DNA of 64,000 nucleotides. Origin: an uncultured Sphingomonadaceae bacterium (GTDB taxonomy: Bacteria; Pseudomonadota; Alphaproteobacteria; Sphingomonadales; Sphingomonadaceae). Location of the stretch: the NCBI GenBank assembly GCA_947488845.1, contig CANLBM010000004.1, positions 124,001 to 188,000 of the forward strand. Direction: 5' to 3'. The position numbers and the translations under genes are program-made. This document shows, in pieces, positions 56,300 to 64,000 of this stretch (positions are counted from its first letter, which is position 1; each line of letters starts with the position of its first letter). The notes beneath the pieces were generated by a model. The model saw only the letters and a list, made by a program, of their open reading frames with translations, made no database searches and was not told the origin of the DNA.

Positions 56300-58399
56300 T
56301 CATTCCGCCGCCACCAGTTCCTCTGCTCTGGCAACCGTAACCGCCACCGCGTTCAACACGGCGTTGCCGGACAGTGGATCAAAGCGCTCTGTATCGGTCA
56401 GGTCGTTGATCGAGACCCCCGGCTTCTCCCGCGCCACCGACAGACCGACGCCTTTGCGTCCGTGACCGAAGCCATGCGGGATCGACACCACGCCGGGCAT
56501 GACGTCATCGCTCACCTCGACGGTAATATCGACGTTGTTCACCCGGCTGGTCACGGTCGCCATGCCGCCATCGGTCAGGCCGCGAGCCATGGCGTCATCG
56601 GGATGGATCATCAGGGTGCAGCGGTCCGGCCCCTTGAGCAGGCGTTTGCTGTTGTGCAGCCAGCTGTTGTTCTGGCGGACATGGCGGCGGCCGATCAGGC
56701 GCAGCACGTCGGGTTGCTCCCCATCGAGCGAAACGGCAAAGCGCTGCAGTTCGGCGAGAAAGTCGGGATGGGCGCAATGGATCATCTTGTCCTCGGTGCG
56801 CAGCCGTTCGGCCATGCACGGGCGCAGCGGCCCTAGATCGATGCCATTGGGTGCCGCCTCCACTTCCGCCAGCGTCAGTCCGGCCGGGGAGCTTTGCAAC
56901 ATACCGTCGAGCACATCGCGCGGCTCGCGGATATTGGGTACATCCTGCCCGTCCTGCGCCAATATTTCCCGAGCCAGTTCCGCGATAATCTCCCAGTCGG
57001 TCTTTTCGCCTTCCTGCAGTTCGAAGATCGCCGGCGAGTAGCTGGCATAGTTGCGGATCGCCAGCGGCCCGAAGAAAAACGGATAATGATCCTTCTCCAG
57101 CGGACCGCAGGGCGGCAATATATAGTCGGCGTGGCGGCTCGTCGCGGTGACATACATGTCGAACGAGACCATCAGGTCGAGTCGCTCCAGCGCTCGGTCG
57201 AGCTTCGCGCCGTCGGGTGCGGACAGCACCGGATTGCCGGTCACCACGAACAGCGAGCGAATGCGCTCGTCATCATCGCGGAGCATTTCGTCGGCAAAGG
57301 TCACCATCGGCAATTCGCTCATCACCGAGGGCATGACGCCGCGCACCGTGTCCGCCGTGCGCACCGATCCCCTGCCCACCAGATTGATCGTGTCGAGCGC
57401 CGGTTCCGGCACCATCGTGCCCCCTTCCCGGTCGAGATTGCCGGACGCGATATTGATGATCTGGATCAGCCACTGGTTGAGCGTCCCGAATTCGCAGACC
57501 GACACACCCATCCGGCCATAGAGCGCGGCGGGCTGGTCCGCGGCCAGTTGCGTGGCCATTTCCTGCATGGTCGCAACCGATATACCGCAATGGGCAGCAA
57601 GCTGGTCCATATCAAAGCCCGCAACCGCCGGCTCGATGGCGCTCCAGCTGCCATCGAGCAGCGCATCAACGCGGGACGTGTCGACCAGACCGCTATCAAA
57701 AATGCTTTTCAAAATGCCGATCAGCAACGCCGTGTCGGTCCCCGGCTTCACGAAATGATGCGCGTCGGCGATCCTGGCGGTTTCGGTCCGGCGGGGATCG
57801 ACGACGACCAGCCTGCCGTCACGCGCCTGCATTTCCTTCACCCGCTTCCTGAAGTCGGGCACCGTCCAGATGCTGCCGTTGGACGCTGCCGGATTGCCGC
57901 CGATGATCAGCAGATACTGGCTGCGGTCGATATCCGGCACCGCGGCGAGGCTGACATGGCCATACATATGATATTGCACGACATGGTGCGGGATCTGGTC
58001 GAGCGTCGAGGCGGAATAGATATTTTTCAGCCCGATCGCACGGCGCAAGGTGCCGATCTGGGTGGAAATGCCATAATCATGGGCGCTTGGATTTCCCATA
58101 TACATCGCGGGCTTGCCGCCCTGCCCCTTGAGCGCAGCCAGTTTCGCGGCAATTTCGGAAAAAGCCTGTTCCCAGCCAATTTCCTGCCATTGGCCGTCAA
58201 CTTTTTTCACCGGCTTGTGCAACCGGTCCGGATCATCCTGCAGATCAGCGATCGCGGTTGCCTTCGGGCAGATATGTCCGCGACTCAGCACATGATCGGG
58301 ATTGCCCTTGATCGAGAGAATCTCGCGACCCTCGACCTCGACCAGGACGCCGCAATTGGCTTCGCAGATATGACAGGTGCGGGCGTGGATCATGCTCAT
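56300..58399 (-). CDS. Molybdopterin-dependent oxidoreductase (Fe-S, DMSO reductase family)
   Basis: About 699 residues from MSMIHARTCHICEANCGVL; an upstream extension of 20 residues lacks homology. The N-terminal 4Fe-4S site has C9, C12, C16 and C44 (CHICEANC ... GHICPKA). The molybdenum-cofactor fold follows (LLIIGGNPAASNGSIW, DGRLVVVDPRRTETARIADAHHFVKPGTDTALL in parts), and the C-terminal dinucleotide-binding domain closes with VSIPHGFGHGR. No Tat signal is visible, so it is likely cytoplasmic. No electron-transfer partner or formate/nitrate gene is nearby; the substrate is unknown. Confidence 0.9.
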   Translation of the reverse strand: MSMIHARTCHICEANCGVLVEVEGREILSIKGNPDHVLSRGHICPKATAIADLQDDPDRLHKPVKKVDGQWQEIGWEQAFSEIAAKLAALKGQGGKPAMYMGNPSAHDYGISTQIGTLRRAIGLKNIYSASTLDQIPHHVVQYHMYGHVSLAAVPDIDRSQYLLIIGGNPAASNGSIWTVPDFRKRVKEMQARDGRLVVVDPRRTETARIADAHHFVKPGTDTALLIGILKSIFDSGLVDTSRVDALLDGSWSAIEPAVAGFDMDQLAAHCGISVATMQEMATQLAADQPAALYGRMGVSVCEFGTLNQWLIQIINIASGNLDREGGTMVPEPALDTINLVGRGSVRTADTVRGVMPSVMSELPMVTFADEMLRDDDERIRSLFVVTGNPVLSAPDGAKLDRALERLDLMVSFDMYVTATSRHADYILPPCGPLEKDHYPFFFGPLAIRNYASYSPAIFELQEGEKTDWEIIAELAREILAQDGQDVPNIREPRDVLDGMLQSSPAGLTLAEVEAAPNGIDLGPLRPCMAERLRTEDKMIHCAHPDFLAELQRFAVSLDGEQPDVLRLIGRRHVRQNNSWLHNSKRLLKGPDRCTLMIHPDDAMARGLTDGGMATVTSRVNNVDITVEVSDDVMPGVVSIPHGFGHGRKGVGLSVAREKPGVSINDLTDTERFDPLSGNAVLNAVAVTVARAEELVAAE

Positions 58400-58544
58400 C
58401 GGGAACCTCCTTTGATTTAACCATGTGATTAACAGATTTGCATCACCGTAGCCAGTCACTGCTGATCACCGGGCAAATTTTGCTGGGCATTTGCGGTCAA
58501 TTGTTCAATGAAGCCCGTCCCGTCTTCTGTTGGAGTATATTTTC

Positions 58545-59492
58545 ATGACGCGTCGCTGGCTTTCAAACGGCTTACTCCTTCCCCTGTATTTGTCGTTGAC
58601 CGCTTGCCCCGCGTCACCGGAAGAAATGGCCAGTGCCGGCAGCGATGCGGTTCCGGAAACCGCGGCTGCGCCTGCGGTCCTGCCTGATGATGCCGACCCC
58701 GCATTGTGGGTGATCAGGGATGAAGACACGACCATCTATCTGTTCGGCACCGTCCATATATTGAAACCCGGCATGACCTGGTTCGACGAGGCGGTAAAAG
58801 ACAGTTTTGACGCGTCGGACGAACTGGTCGTCGAAATGATCAAACCCGAAGCCGGAGTAATGGCGAAAATCGTCGGTGATCTGGCATTTAACAAGACCGG
58901 CGTGTCGCTGCGCGACAAATTGGCCACCGACGACCGGGCCGACTTTGAAGCCGCAATGACAAATCTGGGCCTGCCGGTTGCCGCATTCGATCCGCTCGAT
59001 CCCTGGTTCGCCAGTGTCAATCTGTCGCTGATACCTCTTGTGCGCAACGGATATGATGCCAACCAGGGGGTCGAGGATGAATTGCTTTCCCATGCGAAGG
59101 CCCGGAGCATCACGATCACCGGACTCGAAACACCGGAACAACAATTGGGATTTTTCGACAATTTGCCGGAAGACATCCAGATTCGCTTTCTCAACTTCAC
59201 CGTCGACACGATCGACGAGGCCGCCGATGGCATGGAACAGATGGTCGCCGAATGGGCCAATGCCAATATCGATGCGCTGGCGGGATTGATGAACGCCGGG
59301 CTGGAGGACAAGATTCTATACGAAACTCTGCTGGTTAACCGCAACGCCACCTGGGCCAAATGGGTCGATCAACGGATGGCGCAGCCGGGCACAGTATTTC
59401 TCGCCGTCGGTGCCGGTCATCTTGCCGGAGACAACAGCCTGCAGGAAATGCTCGCCAAAAAGGGGCTCGTTGCGGAACGGATCGAATATTGA
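58545..59492 (+). CDS. TraB/GumN family lipoprotein 1
   Basis: About 315 residues from MTRRWLSNGLLLPLYLS with lipobox LTAC (cysteine 21). The TraB/GumN fold (related to Tiki proteases) shows the GTxH motif in IYLFGTVHILKPGMTWFDEAV, the glutamate-rich ELVVEMIKPEAG, and the C-terminal FLAVGAGHLAGDNSLQEML. These are the metal-site residues of the family. Function in bacteria is poorly known; a peptidase role is inferred from Tiki. A related gene follows after 51 bases. Confidence 0.85.
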   Translation: MTRRWLSNGLLLPLYLSLTACPASPEEMASAGSDAVPETAAAPAVLPDDADPALWVIRDEDTTIYLFGTVHILKPGMTWFDEAVKDSFDASDELVVEMIKPEAGVMAKIVGDLAFNKTGVSLRDKLATDDRADFEAAMTNLGLPVAAFDPLDPWFASVNLSLIPLVRNGYDANQGVEDELLSHAKARSITITGLETPEQQLGFFDNLPEDIQIRFLNFTVDTIDEAADGMEQMVAEWANANIDALAGLMNAGLEDKILYETLLVNRNATWAKWVDQRMAQPGTVFLAVGAGHLAGDNSLQEMLAKKGLVAERIEY

Positions 59493-59543
59493 TTTTTCAA
59501 GCCCCGGCTTTTCTTTTGGCGGCTAGCACACCAAATAGGTAAT

Positions 59544-60458
59544 ATGCGTATCATTACATCCATCCTGACCCTGATTGCGTCGTTGATGCTCGCAGCATGC
59601 AACAACGCCCCCGATCCGGTAGCCCTGAACACCGTGAAAACCGGCACCCCGGCGCTGTGGAAGGTCAGCGGCACCAAAGCCGGACAAAATGGTGTGGCCT
59701 ATATGTTCGGGACCATCCACATCCTCCCGGACGATGTGCAATGGCGGACGCCTGCACTGGAAAATGCAATTGCCGATTCCGACACTCTGGTGATAGAAGT
59801 GCTGGGACTGGAAGACACACGCAATGCAGCCAAAATATTCTCCAGACTGGCGGTTTCGCCCGGTCAGGAGAAGCTGGACGCGCGGATCAAGCCGTCGCTG
59901 CGTGACGATCTCGACCGGATCATTGATTCCGCCAATATTCCCGAACGCGCGCTGAACCGGATGGAAACCTGGGCCGCTGCCCTGTCACTCGCTTCCGCGC
60001 AGACCAAGGGTCTGGGCCTGAATTCCAGCGGCGGGGTCGAGAAGAAACTCAGCGCCCAGTTTGAAAAAGCGGGCAAACCGATCAAGGCACTCGAAACCAT
60101 AGAATTGCAACTGGGCTATTTCGACAAGCTTCCCGAAGAGCAGCAGCGCCAGATGCTGACTAGCGTGGTCGAGGACTCAAGTGATGCCCGGCAAGCCTTT
60201 GAAAACTTGTTCAACGCCTGGATGACCGGCAATGTCGAAGAAATCGTTGCTCTCTCGGATGCGGGCATATTGACCGACCCGAAGACGCGCCAATATCTTC
60301 TGGTCGCGCGCAATCTGAACTGGGCCGAACAGCTGGACAAGCGCCTGCAGAAACCCGGGACATCGATGATTGCGGTTGGCGCCGCCCATCTGGTCGGACC
60401 GGACGCGGTTCAGGCTACCCTGGCAAAGCGCGGGTACAAGATCGAAAAAATACAATAA
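59544..60458 (+). CDS. TraB/GumN family lipoprotein 2
   Basis: A 304-residue relative of the previous gene. The signal is MRIITSILTLIASLMLAAC with cysteine 19 as lipid site. GTIHILPDDVQWRTPALENAI, LVIEVLGLEDT and the ending MIAVGAAHLVGPDAVQATL give the same three motif blocks as copy 1 (GTxH, E, GxxHL). Overall similarity between the two is moderate, so the duplication is old. The next gene follows after 12 bases, so the three may be an operon. Confidence 0.85.
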   Translation: MRIITSILTLIASLMLAACNNAPDPVALNTVKTGTPALWKVSGTKAGQNGVAYMFGTIHILPDDVQWRTPALENAIADSDTLVIEVLGLEDTRNAAKIFSRLAVSPGQEKLDARIKPSLRDDLDRIIDSANIPERALNRMETWAAALSLASAQTKGLGLNSSGGVEKKLSAQFEKAGKPIKALETIELQLGYFDKLPEEQQRQMLTSVVEDSSDARQAFENLFNAWMTGNVEEIVALSDAGILTDPKTRQYLLVARNLNWAEQLDKRLQKPGTSMIAVGAAHLVGPDAVQATLAKRGYKIEKIQ

Positions 60459-60470
60459 TCGGGGCAACAC

Positions 60471-61268
60471 ATGACATTTATATTTGATCGCGAAACCGCG
60501 CTGATCGCGCTGGAAGACGGACAATACACAATCGAAGCGAGCGACGTATACCGCAATCCGACCGGCATGGCCTTTGGCGGATGGGTCGCAGCTGTCGCCG
60601 CTCAGGCGGTGGAAATTCACCCCGAGCGCCGCGGTCCGCTGGTTTCGCAGCAGATCATGTTCATGACCGGCGTCGGGCCGGGCGAGGTCAGGCTATCGGT
60701 CACATTGCTCCGCGCCGGCGCATCGACCCAGTTCTGGCGGGTGGAGCTGTCGCAAAACGGCGCGCTGACCAATGTCGCCGATATTGTGACCAGCACCCGC
60801 CGCCCGACCGATATTGATTATCAGGTGGAGATGCCCAAAACCAAATCACCGGCGGAATCCGTATCCTTGCCCTCGCTCAATCCGATGGCTCCAGCATGGG
60901 TCGTCCATTATGACCAGCGCATCGCCAAAGGCATGCCCTTTGCGGTAAATGATTCTCCCGAAGCGATCATCTGGATCAAGGAAGCCGACGGCCGACCGGT
61001 CGACCGGGTCGGCCTTTTTTCGATCCTTGACACGCCGATACCAAGGACATTTTTCGTCACCGAACAATTCCGGCCCGGCTCGACCGTATCCATGGCTTCA
61101 TATATATATGCGAGCGAGGAAGATCTGGCGGCAGCCGGAAGCGATTACATGATGCTCCGCGTCACCGGCGCAACCGTCAGGAACAGCGCGACCGACGGTC
61201 GCGTCGAGCTTTGGTCACGGAGCGGAACTCTGCTCGCAACAAGCTCGCAGATCGGCTTTTTCCGCTAA
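60471..61268 (+). CDS. Acyl-CoA thioesterase-like protein (double hotdog)
   Basis: A 265-residue protein with two hotdog-like halves. The first has YRNPTGMAFGGWVAAVAAQAVEI and RGPLVSQQIMFMTGVGPGEV. The second begins near HYDQRIAKGMPFAVND and has a TesB-like FREQFRPGST-type element (TEQFRPGSTVSMASYIYASEE). Family 4HBT_3/TesB-like is the likely home. It would release free acids from acyl-CoA esters; the substrate is not known. Confidence 0.8.
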   Translation: MTFIFDRETALIALEDGQYTIEASDVYRNPTGMAFGGWVAAVAAQAVEIHPERRGPLVSQQIMFMTGVGPGEVRLSVTLLRAGASTQFWRVELSQNGALTNVADIVTSTRRPTDIDYQVEMPKTKSPAESVSLPSLNPMAPAWVVHYDQRIAKGMPFAVNDSPEAIIWIKEADGRPVDRVGLFSILDTPIPRTFFVTEQFRPGSTVSMASYIYASEEDLAAAGSDYMMLRVTGATVRNSATDGRVELWSRSGTLLATSSQIGFFR

Positions 61269-61393
61269 GCCTGCCCTGCCGCGCAAACCCCTTGCTTTTG
61301 GGGCGACCCGACCTTATAGCGCCCTCTTTCCGGCCATGAGCACCCTGGAGGCGTGGCGGAAATCTAACAAAAGCTAATTTTTGGAGCAACATT

Positions 61394-62059
61394 ATGAGTG
61401 ATCAGCTGACTATTGCAGCCGAACCACGCGAACGGGCTGGCAAGGGAGCCTCCCGTGCACTGCGTCGCGAAGGCCGTGTCCCTGCCGTTATTTACGGTGA
61501 CAAGAAAGAAGCCATTGCAATTCACGTCGAAGAGCGTGCGTTGAACAAACTTCTCGGCACCGGCCATTTCATGAACTCGCTGGTTCAGGTAGAAGTCGAC
61601 GGGAAGAAAACCCGCACCCTGCCAAAGGATGTTGCTTTTGACCCGGTCACCGACCGTCCGCTCCATGTTGACTTCTTCCGCCTTGCAAAGGGCGCGAAGG
61701 TACAGGTCAATATTCCTGTTGTCTTCATCAACGAAGAAGATTCACCTGGCCTGAAACGTGGCGGCGTCATGAACGTTGTCCGTCACGAGCTGGACCTGAT
61801 GTGCGATGCGGATCATATCCCTGACCAGATCGAAATCGATGTAACCGGCCTCGAAATCGGTGACTCGATCCACATTTCCAGCATCACGCTGCCAAACGGC
61901 GCGGAAAGCTCGATCACAGATCGTGACTTCACCATCGCCGGTGTGACCGCACCATCTGCTCTGAAATCCTCTGAAGACGAAGCGGAAGAGGCCGAAGACA
62001 GCACCGAAGAAGCCGAAGGCAAAGCAGCCGAAGGCGAAGAAGGCGGTTCCGAAGACTAG
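61394..62059 (+). CDS. rplY: 50S ribosomal protein L25/general stress protein Ctc
   Basis: A 221-residue long-form L25 (TL5/Ctc type). The N-domain shows [26 protein letters not shown] and binds 5S rRNA. The C-domain has [37 protein letters not shown] (read in parts). The last about 30 residues are acidic ([20 protein letters not shown]). That tail resembles the one on L9 in this window. pth follows 99 bases later, the usual order rplY-pth-ychF. Confidence 0.96.
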   Translation: MSDQLTIAAEPRERAGKGASRALRREGRVPAVIYGDKKEAIAIHVEERALNKLLGTGHFMNSLVQVEVDGKKTRTLPKDVAFDPVTDRPLHVDFFRLAKGAKVQVNIPVVFINEEDSPGLKRGGVMNVVRHELDLMCDADHIPDQIEIDVTGLEIGDSIHISSITLPNGAESSITDRDFTIAGVTAPSALKSSEDEAEEAEDSTEEAEGKAAEGEEGGSED

Positions 62060-62087
62060 ACCTTCGCTTACAAAACAATGTAACGGG

Positions 62088-62128
62088 AAACCGTCCATGC
62101 CGTTCAAACAGCGCATGGGCGGTTTTTT
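62088..62128 (+). terminator. Rho-independent terminator after rplY
   Basis: AACCGTCCATGC and GCGCATGGGCGGTT pair with a couple of mismatches around a CGTTCAAACA loop, followed by TTTTTT. So pth may need its own promoter or readthrough. Confidence 0.8.
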
Positions 62129-62170
62129 GCCTTTGGAACAGCTCGGAACGAGCGGAGAGTGCGCCAGAAA

Positions 62171-62740
62171 ATGCAACTATGGGTCGGTCTTGGCAATCCG
62201 GGCGCGCAATATGCGATGCACCGGCATAATGTCGGCTTCATGGTGATTGACGCGCTCGAAGAAGTGCATGGTTTCCCCGCCCCGAAACAGAAGTTCAAGG
62301 GCTGGACCATGGAAGCGCGGCTGGGCGGCGAAAAGCTCGTCCTGCTCAAGCCCGCGACCTTCATGAATGAAAGCGGCAACAGCGTGCGCGCAGCCATGGA
62401 TTTTTATAAGTTGCAGCCAGAGGATGTCACTGTCTTCTATGACGAGCTCGATCTCGAACCGTTCAAGATCAAGGTCAAACGCGGCGGCGGCGCGGCGGGG
62501 CATAATGGCATAAGATCGATGATCGCCCATATCGGGCCCGAATTCCGCCGCGTCCGTATCGGCATCGGTCACCCTGGCACCAAGTCACGGGTGACCGGCC
62601 ATGTACTCGGCAATTACGCCAAGTCGGAAATCGACGATCTGGCCGACATGCTCGGCGTGATTGCGTCGGAAGCGGACTGGCTGGCCAAGGGCGACGACCC
62701 GCGGTTCATGAGCGAAGTCGCGATGCGGATGCAGGAATAG
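62171..62740 (+). CDS. pth: Peptidyl-tRNA hydrolase
   Basis: About 189 residues from MQLWVGLGNPGAQYAMHRHNVGF; an earlier GTG at 62159 would add four. The catalytic histidine is H19 of this motif. The aspartate is in FYDELDLEPFKIKVKRGGGAAGHNGIRS (in parts), with the conserved GGGxAGHNG region and FRRVRIGIGHPG. It recycles tRNAs from abandoned peptidyl-tRNA. Confidence 0.96.
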   Translation: MQLWVGLGNPGAQYAMHRHNVGFMVIDALEEVHGFPAPKQKFKGWTMEARLGGEKLVLLKPATFMNESGNSVRAAMDFYKLQPEDVTVFYDELDLEPFKIKVKRGGGAAGHNGIRSMIAHIGPEFRRVRIGIGHPGTKSRVTGHVLGNYAKSEIDDLADMLGVIASEADWLAKGDDPRFMSEVAMRMQE

Positions 62741-62757
62741 CAGGCGTTTTTGAATGA

Positions 62758-62852
62758 ATCATCACCCTGAACTTGATTCAGGGTCCAGAGCGTATATGCG
62801 CAAGTTTCGAACGATTTGGCACAAGGTGCTGAATCGATTCCAGCACGACGGA
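62758..62852. repeat. REP-like element between pth and ychF
   Basis: CACCCTGAACTTGATTCAGG (from 62762) folds on itself, and GTGCTGAATCGATTCCAGCA (from 62828) is a second short palindrome. The family resembles the 56218-56297 element. It fills the 121-base gap before ychF. Confidence 0.65.
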
Positions 62853-62861
62853 GTGAATTAA

Positions 62862-63962
62862 ATGGGTTTCAAATGCGGTATCGTTGGCCTTCCCAACGTC
62901 GGAAAATCAACGCTTTTCAATGCACTGACCGAGACACAGTCAGCGCAGGCGGCAAATTATCCGTTTTGCACGATCGAGCCGAATGTCGGCCAGGTCGCGG
63001 TACCCGATCCGCGACTGCAGCAGATTGCGAAGATCGCGAACAGCGCCAAGATCATCGAAACCCAGCTCGCCTTTGTCGACATTGCCGGTCTGGTGAAAGG
63101 CGCGTCGCAAGGCGAAGGCCTCGGCAACCAGTTCCTTGGCAATATCCGCGAAGTAGACGCAATCGTGCACGTTTTGCGCTGTTTCGAAGATGACGATATC
63201 CAGCATGTTTCGAACAAGATCGATCCGATTTCCGACGCCGAAGTGGTCGAGACCGAACTATTGCTCTCCGATCTGGAAAGTCTGGAAAAGCGCGTGCCTG
63301 CCTTCCAGAAAAAAGCCAATAGCGGCGACAAGGAAGCGAAGATCGCGGCAAATGTGCTGGGCCGGACGCTGGAATTGTTGCGCGAAGGCAAGCCGGCGCG
63401 CCTGACCGAGCCCGACGGCGAGGAAGAACAACGGATTTTTGACCAGTCGCAATTGCTGACCGCCAAGCCGGTGCTTTATGTTTGCAATGTCGCCGAGGAA
63501 GATGCCCAGAATGGCAACGCGCTGAGCGCCGCTGTCTATGAAAAGGCCAAGGCCGAAGGCGCAGAAGCGGTGATCGTTTCTGCTGCCATCGAATCCGAAC
63601 TGGTCAGCATGGAGCCGGAAGAACGCGTCGAATATCTCGCCGATCTCGGACTGGAAGAATCCGGCCTCGCACGGGTCATTCGCGCGGGCTATCAGTTGCT
63701 CAAACTGCAGACCTTCTTCACCGTCGGCCCGAAGGAAGCCCGCGCCTGGACCGTCCACAAGGGAGCAAAAGCACCCGAGGCGGCTGGCGAAATCCACAGT
63801 GATTTTGAACGCGGGTTCATTCGCGCAGAAACCATTGCCTTTGCCGACTATGTCGAACTTGGCGGTGAAAGCGCGGCGCGCGAAGCCGGAAAACTTCGTC
63901 AGGAGGGCAAGGAATATGTCGCGCAAGATGGCGACATCATGAATTTCAAGTTCAATGTCTGA
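62862..63962 (+). CDS. ychF: Redox-regulated/ribosome-binding ATPase YchF
   Basis: A 366-residue Obg-class protein. The P-loop GLPNVGKSTLFNALT (residues about 8-22) is followed by the switch region PFCTIEPNVGQVAVPDPRL and AFVDIAGLVKGASQGEGLGNQFLGNIREVDAI (in parts). The NKxD motif is replaced by the YchF form VLYVCNVAEED, consistent with ATP specificity. The C-terminal TGS-like end (LRQEGKEYVAQDGDIMNFKFNV) closes the protein. Confidence 0.96.
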   Translation: MGFKCGIVGLPNVGKSTLFNALTETQSAQAANYPFCTIEPNVGQVAVPDPRLQQIAKIANSAKIIETQLAFVDIAGLVKGASQGEGLGNQFLGNIREVDAIVHVLRCFEDDDIQHVSNKIDPISDAEVVETELLLSDLESLEKRVPAFQKKANSGDKEAKIAANVLGRTLELLREGKPARLTEPDGEEEQRIFDQSQLLTAKPVLYVCNVAEEDAQNGNALSAAVYEKAKAEGAEAVIVSAAIESELVSMEPEERVEYLADLGLEESGLARVIRAGYQLLKLQTFFTVGPKEARAWTVHKGAKAPEAAGEIHSDFERGFIRAETIAFADYVELGGESAAREAGKLRQEGKEYVAQDGDIMNFKFNV

Positions 63963-64000
63963 ATTGTCACAATCGCCCGCTACGACCTGAACCTATGGGA

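Noticed and set aside
56894..58420. A 508-residue open frame opposite the molybdopterin oxidoreductase
   Set aside because: Antisense to a gene with intact cofactor motifs; no recognisable domain and high Arg/His content typical of shadow frames.

Overview
The window is a gene-dense stretch of an alphaproteobacterial chromosome, most probably Sphingomonadales (Sphingopyxis/Sphingorhabdus/Parasphingorhabdus-like). This placement is inferred from the sequence alone. It rests on ChpT of the CtrA phosphorelay, an RpoH-type sigma factor, the GatCAB operon, an acyl-carrier/FabF/MltG block, a split ACAD10/11-like gene pair, a trigger factor with a long Lys/Ala/Pro tail, and several families of short palindromic repeats of the kind scattered through sphingomonad genomes. 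No prophage, insertion sequence, CRISPR array, plasmid gene or rRNA operon was seen.

Layout. 1-1.5 kb: five tandem paralogues of small PspB-like membrane-anchored coiled-coil proteins. 1.6-6.6 kb: SufE, a J-domain protein, a secreted caspase-like/Sel1 protein, RNase P RNA, a cell-wall amidase, ChpT and a JAMM protease-like protein. 6.6-14.1 kb: RluD, the heat-shock sigma factor RpoH, MtgA, then a proteostasis block (ClpX, ClpP, a second ClpP paralogue, trigger factor) and tRNA-Leu(UAG). 14.2-17.6 kb: gatCAB for tRNA amidation. 17.7-21.5 kb: a DUF3089 hydrolase, RuvX, aspartate carbamoyltransferase and a dihydroorotase-like protein that lacks key metal ligands. 21.6-25.7 kb: two SPOR-domain envelope proteins flanking an orphan ParA-like ATPase and a ribbon-helix-helix-like protein. 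25.7-31.4 kb: SerB, MiaA, ilvBN, ilvC and a BLUF photoreceptor. 31.6-33.5 kb: leuA behind a 15-residue leucine-rich leader peptide. 33.6-37.8 kb: two nitronate-monooxygenase-like proteins, a frameshifted DUF389 membrane protein, and MltG. 37.8-41.3 kb: fatty-acid synthesis genes fabF, acpP, fabG, fabD. 41.4-46.4 kb: a phosphotransferase/acyl-CoA dehydrogenase pair, a LuxR-type regulator and a CsgG-like/SH3 exported protein. 46.6-49.8 kb: rpsF-rpsR-rplI, folE, tRNA-Arg(ACG) and a DUF4259 protein. 49.8-56.1 kb: ppdK, glyS, glyQ. 56.3-64 kb: a molybdopterin oxidoreductase, two TraB/GumN lipoproteins, a thioesterase, rplY, pth and ychF.

How the genes relate. Most of the window is housekeeping: translation (tRNAs, GatCAB, GlyQS, S6/S18/L9, L25, Pth, RluD, MiaA, RNase P), protein quality control (RpoH, ClpXP, a second ClpP, trigger factor, DnaJ-like), branched-chain amino acids (ilvBN, ilvC, leuA), pyrimidines, fatty acids and cell wall (MtgA, MltG, amidase, SPOR proteins). 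The most notable points are: glyS, which has absorbed members of three different palindromic repeat families in frame, each with an intergenic copy elsewhere in the window; the leuA leader with mutually exclusive pairing segments; the PspB-like array; the ParA/RHH/SPOR cluster; the pseudo-dihydroorotase; and the DUF389 frameshift.
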